From Halobacteriales archaeon QS_1_68_20 (GTDB lineage: Archaea; Halobacteriota; Halobacteria; Halobacteriales; PXRE01): a stretch of DNA of 35,231 bases. The stretch spans positions 1-35,231 of the forward strand of contig PXRE01000002.1 of assembly GCA_003021085.1 (NCBI GenBank), read 5' to 3'. Within the stretch, counting starts at the first letter, position 1, and every line of letters begins with the position of its first letter. The notes beneath the pieces are model-generated. The model had not been told where the DNA came from. It saw only the letters and a list, made by a program, of their open reading frames with translations, and made no database searches. Of this stretch, positions 7,514-15,640 are shown in pieces. The position numbers and the translations under genes are program-made.

Positions 7514-8404
7514 TCAGATGGCGTCGAACTTCCCGTTCGAGGAGTCGTAGCCGCCGCCGTTGCCAACGTCCTGGGTGAACGCGTAGTAGCCCCAGCTCTC
7601 CCAGTCGCTGGAGGCTTCCTGGCGAGACTCCGCGTACTTCCAGTCGTCACCGACGAGCCAGCCGTGGTCCCAGGGGTCGTGGTGGAACTGCCCGATGACG
7701 TCGTAGCCGTCGTCGTCGGCGTCCGGTAGGTCGTACAGCCGACCGTGGTACTGCTTGGTCCAGCCGGTCGGCTTGCGGACGTGGGCGTCCTGTTCTTTGA
7801 TGTTGTAGCTGGACGACCCGGTGAACACCAGCACGTACCGGTCGGTCGACGGGAGGATGCCGTCCCACCCGTTCGAGGTCATCTCGTCCTGCACGTCGTC
7901 GTGGTCGAACCCGTGGTAGTACCGCCAGCCGACGTTGATCGGCGAGGCCCGCTCGGACAGGTCGCCGTCCTTGTAGTTGTACAGCGGCCCGGTGTAGTCG
8001 TGGGACTGGGTGAGGTCACCTTGCCGGAGGTCGCGCTCGGCGTTGGCGTGTTGCTCCCAGGTGCCGAACACGCCGTCGTCCTGGCCGGAGAGCTTGCCCG
8101 CGCGGTCGGGGTCCCGGAACTGCTCGGGCACGTGGTCGGCGTGGATCTCCTCGATCTTCAGTTCCACCTCGGCTTTCCCGAACACCTTCTGGATGTCCCG
8201 GCTGATGAACCGCTCGCGGTGCTCCCAGTGGTCGCCGTCGAGTGGCCTGAAGTGGTGCACCCGCTTGCCGTGGGCGTGAACGGGGTACTCGCTGTCGCCT
8301 TCGGGGTCGGCGGCCGCCGTGGACGCCGACACCGCTCCAGCGAGCAACGCGGCCGCACCGTTTCGAACGAAACTTCTACGCGAAATTTTATTCCGTTTCG
8401 GCAT
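7514..8404 (-). CDS. Tat-exported protein of an unrecognised family, paralogue 1
   Basis: 296 residues. The N-terminus has the Tat motif SRRSFVRNGAAALLAG and an AST-AAADP cleavage-like region. The mature part is rich in His, Trp, Tyr and Asp, and I see no Cys. Conserved with the paralogues at 9419-10320 and 10477-11361 are VHHF/L, FGTWEQH, INVGWRYYHGF, STDRY, GRLYDL, FHHDPWDHGW and DWESWGYY. The segments INVGW, a later GW and HGRLYD weakly recall LssY C-terminal-type domains; I cannot confirm that. Clustered His/Asp suggest metal or ligand binding outside the cell. The start is the ATG at 8404, with a TATA-like box 25-31 nt upstream. The membrane gene at 7112-7507 follows. Confidence 0.8.
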   Translation of the reverse strand: MPKRNKISRRSFVRNGAAALLAGAVSASTAAADPEGDSEYPVHAHGKRVHHFRPLDGDHWEHRERFISRDIQKVFGKAEVELKIEEIHADHVPEQFRDPDRAGKLSGQDDGVFGTWEQHANAERDLRQGDLTQSHDYTGPLYNYKDGDLSERASPINVGWRYYHGFDHDDVQDEMTSNGWDGILPSTDRYVLVFTGSSSYNIKEQDAHVRKPTGWTKQYHGRLYDLPDADDDGYDVIGQFHHDPWDHGWLVGDDWKYAESRQEASSDWESWGYYAFTQDVGNGGGYDSSNGKFDAI

Positions 8405-8428
8405 GTGATCACAAATGTCACAACGCTA

Positions 8429-8435
8429 TTTATAA
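8429..8435 (-). promoter_or_regulatory. TATA-like box of Tat-family paralogue 1
   Basis: Minus-strand ttataaa lies 25-31 nt before the ATG at 8404. Paralogue 3 has the same arrangement. The surrounding 8405-8500 is strikingly AT-rich. Confidence 0.5.
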
Positions 8436-8554
8436 TTTGCCAGACATTTATGTTTTCGTATATATTTAGTATTCAATTATCTTTAATTTGTTGGGAATAA
8501 CGTCGGGGTGATCACGGGTCGGTTCGCGAACGGTTACGGACGAGCGTCGAGCGG

Positions 8555-9352
8555 TCAGGCGACCGTCGCCGTCGCCAGCAGGTACTCCATCCGCACTACG
8601 TTGTCCTCGCCGTCGAACGCCGGTTCGACCGTCCCTAGCACCTGCTCCCGGAGCGCCGGCCTGTCGTCCTCGTCGACTTTCGGCAGGTACTCCCCAAAGA
8701 CCCCGAAGTTCCGTTTGATCTTCTCCCAGAAGTGTTCGGGGGACAGCACCGGGTACCCCAGGGTGGCCGTCTCGCACCGGAGGTCGGTGACGTCCTCACC
8801 GAAGCGTCGGGCGACGACGTCGGCGTCGCCCCACATGAACGGGGGTTCGGTGAAATCGGGGCCGCCCTCGGCATCCAAATGGGTCATCACCAACCCGGAC
8901 ATCGCCGGGAAGACGCTGGTCGGGGTCCAGGAGACGAATCCGATCGTCCCGCCCGACCGGGTGACCCGCAGCAACTCATTGGTGACGTCCCCGGGCGGGT
9001 CTCCGAACATGTGGCCGAGACACGAGATGGTCGCGTCGAAGGCGCCGTCCTCGAACGGCAGGGACGTCGCGTTGCCCTCCTGCCAGTCGATGCACTCGAC
9101 GCCCGCCCACGCGGCGTTGTCCCGGGCCCGTTCGAGCATCGCTGGGGAGACGTCCAGGCCGATCACGTCGGCGCCGCGGCACGCGGCGGTGATGGCGACG
9201 TTTCCGGTCCCGCACCCGACGTCCAACACGTCTTCGCCGGATTCGATTCCCGCCTCCTCAACCAGTTCACCTGCCAGCGGCAGGTAGACCGTCTCCATCT
9301 CCGAGTAGGACCCGCCCGACCAGATGTCCTGCAATCTTTCCTCTGGTTCCAT
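8555..9352 (-). CDS. Class I SAM-dependent methyltransferase
   Basis: 265 residues from the ATG at 9352; a TTG at 9364 would add four. Motif I is VLDVGCGTG (42-50), the acidic loop is GLDVSPAML (65-73), and LPFEDGAFDATISCLGHMF covers motif IV. The C-terminal 100 residues are a lid-like region typical of arsenite- or quinone-type Methyltransf_11/25 enzymes, but no Cys signature points to arsenic. The gene lies between two Tat-family paralogues on the same strand with its own TATA-like box (about 9373-9381). The acceptor is unknown. Confidence 0.85.
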   Translation of the reverse strand: MEPEERLQDIWSGGSYSEMETVYLPLAGELVEEAGIESGEDVLDVGCGTGNVAITAACRGADVIGLDVSPAMLERARDNAAWAGVECIDWQEGNATSLPFEDGAFDATISCLGHMFGDPPGDVTNELLRVTRSGGTIGFVSWTPTSVFPAMSGLVMTHLDAEGGPDFTEPPFMWGDADVVARRFGEDVTDLRCETATLGYPVLSPEHFWEKIKRNFGVFGEYLPKVDEDDRPALREQVLGTVEPAFDGEDNVVRMEYLLATATVA

Positions 9353-9418
9353 GTTAAATGTCAACTAGTCGACATAAAAAGGCTGTCGGACGGTCGCACT
9401 CCCACGCGGGAGTCGCGA

Positions 9419-10320
9419 TCAGATGTCGTCGAACTTGCCGTCGAACTCTCCCAGTCCGAGCCGTTGTCGACGTCCTGGGTCAGCGCGTAGTAACCCCAGC
9501 TCTCCCAGTCGCTGGAGCACTCCTGGCGGGCCTCCGCGAACCGCCAGTCGGGGTCCGTCAGCCAGCCGTGGTCCCAGGGATCGTGGTGGAACTGCCCGAT
9601 GACGTCGTAGCCGTCGTCGTCGGCGTCCGGCAGGTCGTACAGCCGACCGTGCCACTGACTGGTCCAGCCGGTCGGTTTCTTCGCCTGGGCGTCCTGTTTC
9701 TTGATCTCGTAGCTGTATGGCCCGGTGAACACCAGCACGTACCGATCGGTCGAGGTGAGCGTGCCGTCCCAGCCGTGGTTGGCCATAATGGAGTCGACCT
9801 CGGACGCGGTGAAGTCGTGGTAGTACCGCCAGCCGACGTTGATCGGGGCCGTTCGCTCGGCGAGGTCCTCGGACTTGTAGCAGTACAGCGGCCCGGTGTA
9901 GTCGTGGGACTGGGTGAGGTCGCCCTCCCGGAGGTCGCGCTCGGCGTTGGCGTGTTGCTCCCAGGTGCCGAACACGCCGTCGTCCTGGAACTCGACCGTC
10001 CCGGCGCGGTCGGGGTCACGGAACTGCTCGGGCACGGAGTCGCGGTCGACCTCCGCGACTTCGAGGGTGATCTCGGCCTTGCCGAAGGCCTCCCTCAGGT
10101 CGGGGCTGACGAACCGCTCGCGGTGCTCGAACCGGTCGCCGCCGAACGGTTCGAAGTGGTGAATGCGCCGACCATCTGCGTGAACGGGGGACTCGCTGTC
10201 GCCCTTCGGGTCGGCCGCCGCCGTCGACGCAGTGACGGCGCCTGCGAACAGCCCTGCCGCTGCTTTGCTGACAAAACGCCGCCGCGATAGATGGGTTTTG
10301 CGCAGTTCGTCGTATGAATT
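9419..10320 (-). pseudogene. Tat-exported family, paralogue 2: no start codon and a 3' frameshift
   Basis: The frame reads through the Tat motif (LSRRRFVSKAAAGLFAG), the whole mature region and FHHDPWDHGW as in the paralogues. Two lesions are visible. First, between the in-frame stop about 30 nt upstream and the Tat motif there is no ATG, GTG or TTG. The region where a leaderless start should lie (TATA-like ttttaaaa at about 10333-10341) reads AATTCATACGACGAA. Second, near 9441-9447 one base is missing: the expected ending, DGKFDDI and then stop, is found in the next frame, while this frame runs on to 9361. The missing base is a G in a GG pair. A rare CTG start at 10305 could still give protein. 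Confidence 0.75.
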
Positions 10321-10476
10321 ATTTCCCGGTTTTAAAAAGTTTAATGGCTACAACAGGTAACGTCGCCGTACCTGTCGGTCCTCGAACCCGGCGGACGGTC
10401 GGAAGAACGTGGTCTCGTCGACGCCGGTCGGCAACGGCCTGCCGGCGCGAGCGGCCCGGAAACGGTCGGGGCCCGA

Positions 10477-11361
10477 TCAGATCACGCCGAGCAGGCCGTT
10501 GGAGCTGTCGTAGTCCCAGCCGTTGTTGATGTCCTGGGTGTAGGTGTAGTAGCCCCAGCTCTCCCAGTCGTCCTGGCACTCCTGGCGGGACTCCGCGAAC
10601 CGCCAGTCGGACCCGCCGAGCCAGCCGTGATCCCAGGGGTCGTGGTGGAACGCCCCGACGACGGTGTACCCGGGGTCTTCCTCCTCGGTGATGCCGTACA
10701 GCCGACCGTGCCACTGGGTCGTCCAGCCGGTCGCCTTTTTGACGTGGGCGTTCTGGGTCTTGGTGTAGGAGCCGTAGGAGGTGTGGACGAGGATGTACCG
10801 GTCGGTCGACCCCATGTAGCCGTTCCAGCCGTTGTTCTCCATCTTCGACTCGACGTCGTACCAGCTGAAGCCGTGGTAGTCGCGCCACCCGGTGTTGACC
10901 GGCGCGGACCGCTCGGTCAGGTCGCCGTCCTTGTAGACGTACAGCGGCCCCTCGTAGTCGTGGTCGGCCGTCAGATCGTCGTGGATGTGGAGTTCGGCGT
11001 TGATGTGCTGATCCCAGGTGCCGAACACGCCGTCGTCCTGGTACTTGATCGTCCCGGCCCTGTCGGGGTCGCGGTACTTCTCGGGGACGCTGTCGCGGGC
11101 GATCTCCTCGGTCTGGAGTTCGATCTCGGCCTTGCCGTAGACGCCCTGGAGATCGTTGCTGATGAAGCGTTCGCGGTGCTCCCAGGTGTCGCCGCCCAGT
11201 GGCTTGAGGTGGTGCACCCGCTTGCCCTTGGCGTGAACCGGATACTCGCCGTCGCTCGACGGGTCAGCGGCGGCCGTCGAGACCGATATCGCGCCCGCGA
11301 GCATCGCGGCCGCACCGTTACGAACGAAACTTCTACGCGAAATTTTATCTCGCTCCGACAT
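10477..11361 (-). CDS. Tat-exported protein of an unrecognised family, paralogue 3
   Basis: 294 residues, starting with SRRSFVRNGAAAMLAG and an AST-AAADP cleavage-like region. The first 17 residues of the signal are nearly identical to paralogue 1, so the two share recent ancestry or gene conversion. Conserved motifs include VHHLKPL, FGTWDQHINAE, TGWRDYHGF, MGSTDRYIL, WHGRLYGI, FHHDPWDHGW and DWESWGYY. No catalytic signature is recognisable. The start is the ATG at 11361, with tatttataa 23-31 nt upstream. A 33-nt piece of this gene (10790-10822) recurs at 106-138. Confidence 0.8.
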   Translation of the reverse strand: MSERDKISRRSFVRNGAAAMLAGAISVSTAAADPSSDGEYPVHAKGKRVHHLKPLGGDTWEHRERFISNDLQGVYGKAEIELQTEEIARDSVPEKYRDPDRAGTIKYQDDGVFGTWDQHINAELHIHDDLTADHDYEGPLYVYKDGDLTERSAPVNTGWRDYHGFSWYDVESKMENNGWNGYMGSTDRYILVHTSYGSYTKTQNAHVKKATGWTTQWHGRLYGITEEEDPGYTVVGAFHHDPWDHGWLGGSDWRFAESRQECQDDWESWGYYTYTQDINNGWDYDSSNGLLGVI

Positions 11362-11383
11362 GAATCTGTAGTTGTCCCGGACG

Positions 11384-11392
11384 TATTTATAA
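11384..11392 (-). promoter_or_regulatory. TATA-like box of Tat-family paralogue 3
   Basis: ttataaata on the minus strand, 23-31 nt before the ATG at 11361. The box and spacing match paralogue 1, suggesting shared control. 11393-11599 is otherwise non-coding and AT-rich at its left end. Confidence 0.5.
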
Positions 11393-11599
11393 CTTACTAT
11401 ATGGTTAACAATTATACAAGATAGGCGGAGAATAAAATTTGCACGGGCTCAATCGCCCGACAGCCTGGACGTTCCGTCCTAGTCGCTGTCACCGGTAGTC
11501 GACGAGTCGTTCGCTGGACGTGACGGTGACGACCGGATAGCGGTGACCCGTCGCCCCGCTGACGGTACCTTTTTGCGCTCGCTGGCGGAACCACCAGTC

Positions 11600-12571
11600 A
11601 TGTCAGAGAGCACGGTGCTGGTGACGGGCGGCACAGGGTTCATCGGGTCGTACGCCTGCGAGGACCTCGTGGAGCAGGGCCACGACGTGGTCGCGTACGA
11701 CCTCTCGACTGACACGCACATCCTCGAGAAACTGGGCATCGTCGGGGACGTGACCGTTCGCCGGGGCGACGTCTCCGACTCGACGGACGTGGCCCGCGCC
11801 GTCCGGGAGACGGACGCCGACCGGATCGTCCACCTGGCGGCGTTGCTGACCAACACCGCCCGCGACAACCCGCGGGCCGCCCTGGAGGTAAACGTCGAGG
11901 GGACAAACAACGTCTTCGAGGCCGCCCGACTGCTGGACGACCAGGTCGAGCGAGTCGCGTGGGCCTCCTCTGCGGCTATCTACGCGCCGCCGCACAACTA
12001 CGCGGACGAGGACGACTGGTGGGTCACCGAGGACGACCTCGTCTACCCCGACACGCTGTACGGCGGGACCAAGGAGTACAACGAACACCAGGCGCGCGTG
12101 TACGTCGAGGACTACGACCTCTCGCTCGTCGGCCTGCGCCCCACCGTGGCCTACGGCCCCTACCGCGAGACTGGCGGGTCGGCGTTCCTCGCAAACATCG
12201 TCGAGAAACCGGCGGTCGGGGAGTCCTTCTCGGTGGAGTACGGCGACCAGGAGATCGACTGGCAGCACGTCCGGGACATCGCCCAGGGGTTCCGCCGGGC
12301 CGCCTTCGCCGACGAGTCCGACCTGACCCAGAACGTCTACAACGTGCGCGGCGAACTGGCGACGGTCCGGGAGGCCGCCGAGACGGTCGAGGGGATCATC
12401 CCGGACGCCGACGTCGAGGTCAGCGACGAGGGCGAACTCCCCTGGACCCAGCGCCTCGACATGACGAAGGCACAGGAAGACCTCGGCTACGACCCCGAAT
12501 ACGACCTCGAATCCGGCTTCCGGCAGTACATCGGCGTGCTACGCGAGAAAGCGGGGCTGGACCCGGTCTGA
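11600..12571 (+). CDS. NAD-dependent epimerase/dehydratase (extended SDR)
   Basis: 323 residues with the nucleotide-binding GGTGFIG (10-16), a Ser-containing WASSAAIYAP strand (121-130) and the catalytic Tyr154-x3-Lys158 in YGGTK. These are the marks of extended short-chain dehydrogenases acting on nucleotide sugars or related substrates. The C-terminal half holds the substrate domain. The frame is open from 11543, but the ATG at 11600 sits 26-32 nt after a ccttttt promoter-like box and gives the normal family N-terminus. It is convergent with, and directly abuts, the cupin gene. The substrate is unknown. Confidence 0.85.
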   Translation: MSESTVLVTGGTGFIGSYACEDLVEQGHDVVAYDLSTDTHILEKLGIVGDVTVRRGDVSDSTDVARAVRETDADRIVHLAALLTNTARDNPRAALEVNVEGTNNVFEAARLLDDQVERVAWASSAAIYAPPHNYADEDDWWVTEDDLVYPDTLYGGTKEYNEHQARVYVEDYDLSLVGLRPTVAYGPYRETGGSAFLANIVEKPAVGESFSVEYGDQEIDWQHVRDIAQGFRRAAFADESDLTQNVYNVRGELATVREAAETVEGIIPDADVEVSDEGELPWTQRLDMTKAQEDLGYDPEYDLESGFRQYIGVLREKAGLDPV

Positions 12572-12955
12572 TCAGTCCCGGCGCTCGTCGTCGTCTTTGA
12601 CGGGCGGTGCACCCACGACGAGCAACCACGACTCCTCCGCGGCGGTGAACGTCCGCCAGACCTCCGGCGAGACCACCAGGTAGTCGCCGGCCTCGAGGAA
12701 GACCTCCTCGCGGTCCCCGTCGGGCGGTTCGATCCAGCCGTCGAAACTCCCCTCCAGGACGACGTACAGTTCCTCCTGCTCGCCGTGGCGGTGGTCGTTG
12801 GTCGCCTCCCCCGCGTCGAACCGCCAGACGTTCGGCCGCATCTCCGACGGCCGGAGGGCGTACCCGACCGAGAACAGCGTCGGTTCGACGTCGTCCAGCT
12901 GGCGCGCCTCCACGTCCTCGATGTTGACCTTCGCGTATCCCTCGTGGTCGCTCAT
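12572..12955 (-). CDS. Cupin-domain protein
   Basis: 127 residues forming a single cupin barrel. Motif 1 is GEATNDHRHGEQEELYVVLEG with metal-ligand-type His/His/Glu, and motif 2 is AGDYLVVSPEVWRTF. Such small cupins bind a metal and act as isomerases, dioxygenases or ligand sensors. Its ATG overlaps the stop of the ComA-like gene by 4 nt (ATGA). The two proteins are thus made together, and this cupin may act on, or stabilise, the sulfonate product. That link is inference. Confidence 0.82.
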   Translation of the reverse strand: MSDHEGYAKVNIEDVEARQLDDVEPTLFSVGYALRPSEMRPNVWRFDAGEATNDHRHGEQEELYVVLEGSFDGWIEPPDGDREEVFLEAGDYLVVSPEVWRTFTAAEESWLLVVGAPPVKDDDERRD

Positions 12956-13782
12956 TCCCGGTCCCCTTTCCAGCTGACGACCCGGCCCCACGTCGTCGCC
13001 TTGCCCCACAGGCCCGACCGCATGCACTCCAGTTCGACGATCTGGGAGTTGTCGACGAAGAGGTTCACCTCCGGGCCGAAGTTCTTGACGTACCACTCGA
13101 ACATCTCGGGGCCGGGCGCCTCGAACACCAGGTTCTCGATCCCGAGTTCGTTGGCGATCTGGTAGGCGACGTCGGTGCGCCACTCGACGACTTCCTCGGT
13201 GATCCCCTCCGCCTCGACCATCAGCAGGTCCGCGCCCGCTTCGAGGTGCCGTCTGCCCTCCTCGATGGCCTGTTCGGGGCTCTGCTGGCCCTGCTCCTCC
13301 AGCGTCTCGGGGTCGGAGGCCCCGCCCGCGCCGAACTGGACGTTGATCTCCGGTTTCGGCTGGACGTCGTACTCCGCGCAGCGCTCGGTCAGTCGCACCA
13401 TGTCGTCGCTCCCGATCGCGAGGAAGCCGCTGGAGATCTCGACGATGTCGAACCCGAGGCGCTCGGCCTCCTCGAAGTACCGGTCGACCTTGTCGTTGTC
13501 CCGGACGAGGACGTTCTCGACGTACCCCCCCGTCGAGACCTTCACGTCGTGTTCGTGGCAGACGTCGATCAACTCCGTGACCGCCTCCTCGGGCAGCAGC
13601 GCGAACGACCCCCCGGAGAACTTGTAGATATCGACGTACTGGCCCATCGTCTCCAGGATGTCCCGCAACTCCCGCGGCCCCATCGGGTCGTAGTACGGCC
13701 CCCTGATCTCGGTGATCCCCTTCTCGCGGGGTTTCTCCTCCCGCTCGTTGTGGTGCAGGAACTCGAAGGTGCGGTCGACCAT
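12952..13782 (-). CDS. comA: Phosphosulfolactate synthase family (ComA)
   Basis: 276 residues of a TIM-barrel enzyme that in methanogens adds sulfite to phosphoenolpyruvate, giving phosphosulfolactate, the first step to coenzyme M. Family signatures visible are KPREKGITEIRGPYYDP, YKFSGGSFALLP, VSTGGYVENVLV, FDIVEISSGFLAI and EINVQFGAGG. The start is the ATG at 13782 (MVDRTFEFLH); an upstream ATG at 13797 would add five atypical residues. Haloarchaea make no methane, so the product here is probably sulfolactate-related or another C3 acid. No comB, comC or comDE gene is recognisable in the window. It is coupled to a cupin. Confidence 0.88.
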   Translation of the reverse strand: MVDRTFEFLHHNEREEKPREKGITEIRGPYYDPMGPRELRDILETMGQYVDIYKFSGGSFALLPEEAVTELIDVCHEHDVKVSTGGYVENVLVRDNDKVDRYFEEAERLGFDIVEISSGFLAIGSDDMVRLTERCAEYDVQPKPEINVQFGAGGASDPETLEEQGQQSPEQAIEEGRRHLEAGADLLMVEAEGITEEVVEWRTDVAYQIANELGIENLVFEAPGPEMFEWYVKNFGPEVNLFVDNSQIVELECMRSGLWGKATTWGRVVSWKGDRE

Positions 13783-13880
13783 GGTACAACGTAGCATTCG
13801 GCCAAGAGCGGCTTATCAGTTGTGCAGGTTCGGACGGCGAATTCGCGGTGGCGCGCGGAGACTGGAGTCACGCGTGCCGC

Positions 13881-14960
13881 TCAGGTGACGGGGCCGACCG
13901 CCGCCCGCTCACGGACGTCCCGGAGGAAGGTCCGCACCTGCTCGACCGTCTCGTCCCAGGTCTGGTGGGCCTCGTATGTCTCCCGGGCGGTGACGCCCAG
14001 TTCTGCGAGGCGGTCCCGGTCGTCGACCAGCGGGGCAATCGTCCTCGCGATTGCCAGGGGCTCTTCCGGCGGAACGAGGAAGCCGTTCTCGCCGTCCCTG
14101 ACCAGTTCGTCGGCCCCGCCCGCGGTCGTCGCCAGCGCGGGCAGGCCGAAGCCCATCCCCTCCAGGTAAACGATGCCGAACGCCTCGTAGAGCGACGGGA
14201 CGGCCAGAACGTGCTGGTCGCGCAGGCGGGCCGCCAGTTCGTCGTCCGACAGGTGGCCTGTCAGCGTCACCGAGTCGGCCAGGTCCCGTTCCTCGAGTCG
14301 GCGGCCGAGTCGCGACGCGTAGCGGGGAGCGGCGTCGAGGCTCCCGACGACCGTGAGGTGCCAGCGGTCGCTGTCGAGGCCGGCCAGACCGTCGACGAGC
14401 GCGTGCAATCCCTTCCTGGGGACGACGTTCCCGAGGAACGCGACCCTGAGCGGTCCGTCGTGGGCGCGGCGCTCGATCTCGTCGGTCGTCACCCCAGGAT
14501 CACGGTGGCCCCGTCCGGGATACGCAATCGTGGTCGAAACGTCCGCCATCGTTTCGACCGCCTCCCGCGTGGCGCGACTGTTGCAGACTGCCCCGTCGAT
14601 CCCCCCGAGGTACCGGCGTTCGATCCAGCTGTATAGCCACCGCTGGGGCGGCGCCCGCGGTTCTTCGCTCCGTAACGAGTGCGCCAGCGCGACGACGGGA
14701 ACGTCGAGCGACCGGTTCACCCGGACCAGCGACGGGTGACAGAGTTCGTCCTGCAGGAGTACGTCGTGCGGGCCGTCGAGTCGCCGTCGGACGGCGTCCG
14801 AGAAGTTGTCGGTGAGGTGCCGGCCGTAGGTCCGCCACGGGAGCGAGACGACGTCCACCCACTCCCCGCGCTGGCGGAGGCCCTCGACGAGTTCCCGGTC
14901 GTACAGGAACCCGCCGGAGACGTTCGAGAGGTCGCCGTAGACGACGAAGCCGACGTGCAT
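13881..14960 (-). CDS. GT4-family glycosyltransferase
   Basis: 359 residues with the GT-B fold. The N-terminal Rossmann domain is MHVGFVVYGDLSNVSGGFLYD. The C-terminal nucleotide-sugar domain has FLGNVVPRKGLHAL and the Ex7E motif in YEAFGIVYLEGMGFGLPALAT, followed by GGADELVRDGENGFLVPP. It transfers a sugar from an activated donor to an unknown acceptor. Its ATG overlaps the stop of the PTPS-like gene by one base (TGATG), so the two are coupled. That suggests the acceptor is a pterin-like metabolite rather than a cell-surface glycan. This is inference, but cyanobacterial pterin glucosyltransferases are a precedent. Confidence 0.87.
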   Translation of the reverse strand: MHVGFVVYGDLSNVSGGFLYDRELVEGLRQRGEWVDVVSLPWRTYGRHLTDNFSDAVRRRLDGPHDVLLQDELCHPSLVRVNRSLDVPVVALAHSLRSEEPRAPPQRWLYSWIERRYLGGIDGAVCNSRATREAVETMADVSTTIAYPGRGHRDPGVTTDEIERRAHDGPLRVAFLGNVVPRKGLHALVDGLAGLDSDRWHLTVVGSLDAAPRYASRLGRRLEERDLADSVTLTGHLSDDELAARLRDQHVLAVPSLYEAFGIVYLEGMGFGLPALATTAGGADELVRDGENGFLVPPEEPLAIARTIAPLVDDRDRLAELGVTARETYEAHQTWDETVEQVRTFLRDVRERAAVGPVT

Positions 14961-15337
14961 CAGATCTCTCGCTCGTAGGTCGCCCTGGCCACGTCGTCCT
15001 CCCGGAGTTCGACCGCTGCGGCGTCGACGATGGGGTCGTCCAGTTCCGCCAGCGCGCGGTCGCAGATGATCCGGGCGAACCGTTCGAGGCTGGGATTGTT
15101 GCCCTCGAACTCGGGGAAGTCGTTCAGGGTCTCGTCGCGGTAGCGGTCGACCACACTGTCCAGCGCGGCCGTCAGGTCGTCTACGTCGACGAGGTAGCCG
15201 TGTTCGTCCAGCAACTCCCCGCGCACCTCCAGGCGCACCCCGTAGCGGTGGGAGTGCCACTCCCCTTCCGGACCGGCTTCCGGGACCGTGAGGACGTGCT
15301 GTGCCACGAAGTCCCCCGAGACGGACACCGCGTACAT
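14960..15337 (-). CDS. 6-pyruvoyl-tetrahydropterin synthase/QueD-like protein, atypical active site
   Basis: 125 residues of the T-fold family. Zinc ligands are His14, His28 and His30. Then come the GYLVDVDDL strand and a LND-PEFEGNNPSLERFARII segment that replaces the usual Thr-Glu anchor region. Two catalytic residues of known PTPS enzymes are absent: no Cys precedes the His-x-His, and the Asp-His pair reads Asp68-Glu69 (RDETLND). A related but different reaction is likely. The start is the ATG at 15337 (MYAVSVSGDF); a GTG at 15364 is possible. A TATA-like ctatttgtg lies 24-33 nt upstream. It is coupled to the glycosyltransferase. Confidence 0.85.
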   Translation of the reverse strand: MYAVSVSGDFVAQHVLTVPEAGPEGEWHSHRYGVRLEVRGELLDEHGYLVDVDDLTAALDSVVDRYRDETLNDFPEFEGNNPSLERFARIICDRALAELDDPIVDAAAVELREDDVARATYEREI

Positions 15338-15439
15338 TACGCTGTACGTTTGGGGGCGAACCACAAATAGCTCCGCGACGGGCCGCGGTGAAGGTGACTT
15401 CTGTCTGGCATTCTACTCGGCGATGCCTCGGCCGGCAAC

Positions 15440-15640
15440 AGGCAGAAAGCCCCCGCGCGCTCGACCCGCCGGGTCTCGCTGCGCTCCTCGCTTCGCTGTC
15501 GCGCGAGAGCGAAGCTCTCGCTGGATCTCGCAGGAGCGAAGCTCCTGCGGACTCGTCGAAAATCTCCGATTTCCGAGATGCCAAAAATCTTCGATTTTTG
15601 AGCACGGTGCTTACGTCGTCCGGGCGGGGTCGAGCGCGCG
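15440..15640. repeat. REP-like dispersed element with inserted cassette
   Basis: The outer parts (agaaagcccccgcgcgctcga ... cgctgcgct-cctcgcttcgctg, then cggtgcttacgtcg) are an inverted copy of 32877-32953. In that other copy the two halves are directly joined; here they are split by 15499-15604. The family resembles GC-rich intergenic repeats common in haloarchaea. Confidence 0.6.
15499..15604. repeat. Cassette of four 3-nt-loop hairpins
   Basis: Perfect stems with trinucleotide loops: cgagagc/gctctcg (15504-15510, 15514-15520, loop gaa); gcaggagc/gctcctgc (15530-15548, loop gaa); aaatc/gattt (15560-15572, loop tcc); caaaaatc/gatttttg (15582-15600, loop ttc). Two are GC-rich and two AT-rich. 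The cassette splits a REP-like element that is uninterrupted near 32.9 kb. Confidence 0.7.

Noticed and set aside
8555..9352. Arsenite methyltransferase (ArsM)
   Set aside because: The conserved Cys residues of ArsM are not seen and the ars operon is 17 kb away.
12572..13789. Single 405-residue minus-strand protein including the cupin
   Set aside because: The first two thirds are the out-of-frame shadow of ComA. The cupin has its own ATG at 12955 overlapping the ComA stop.
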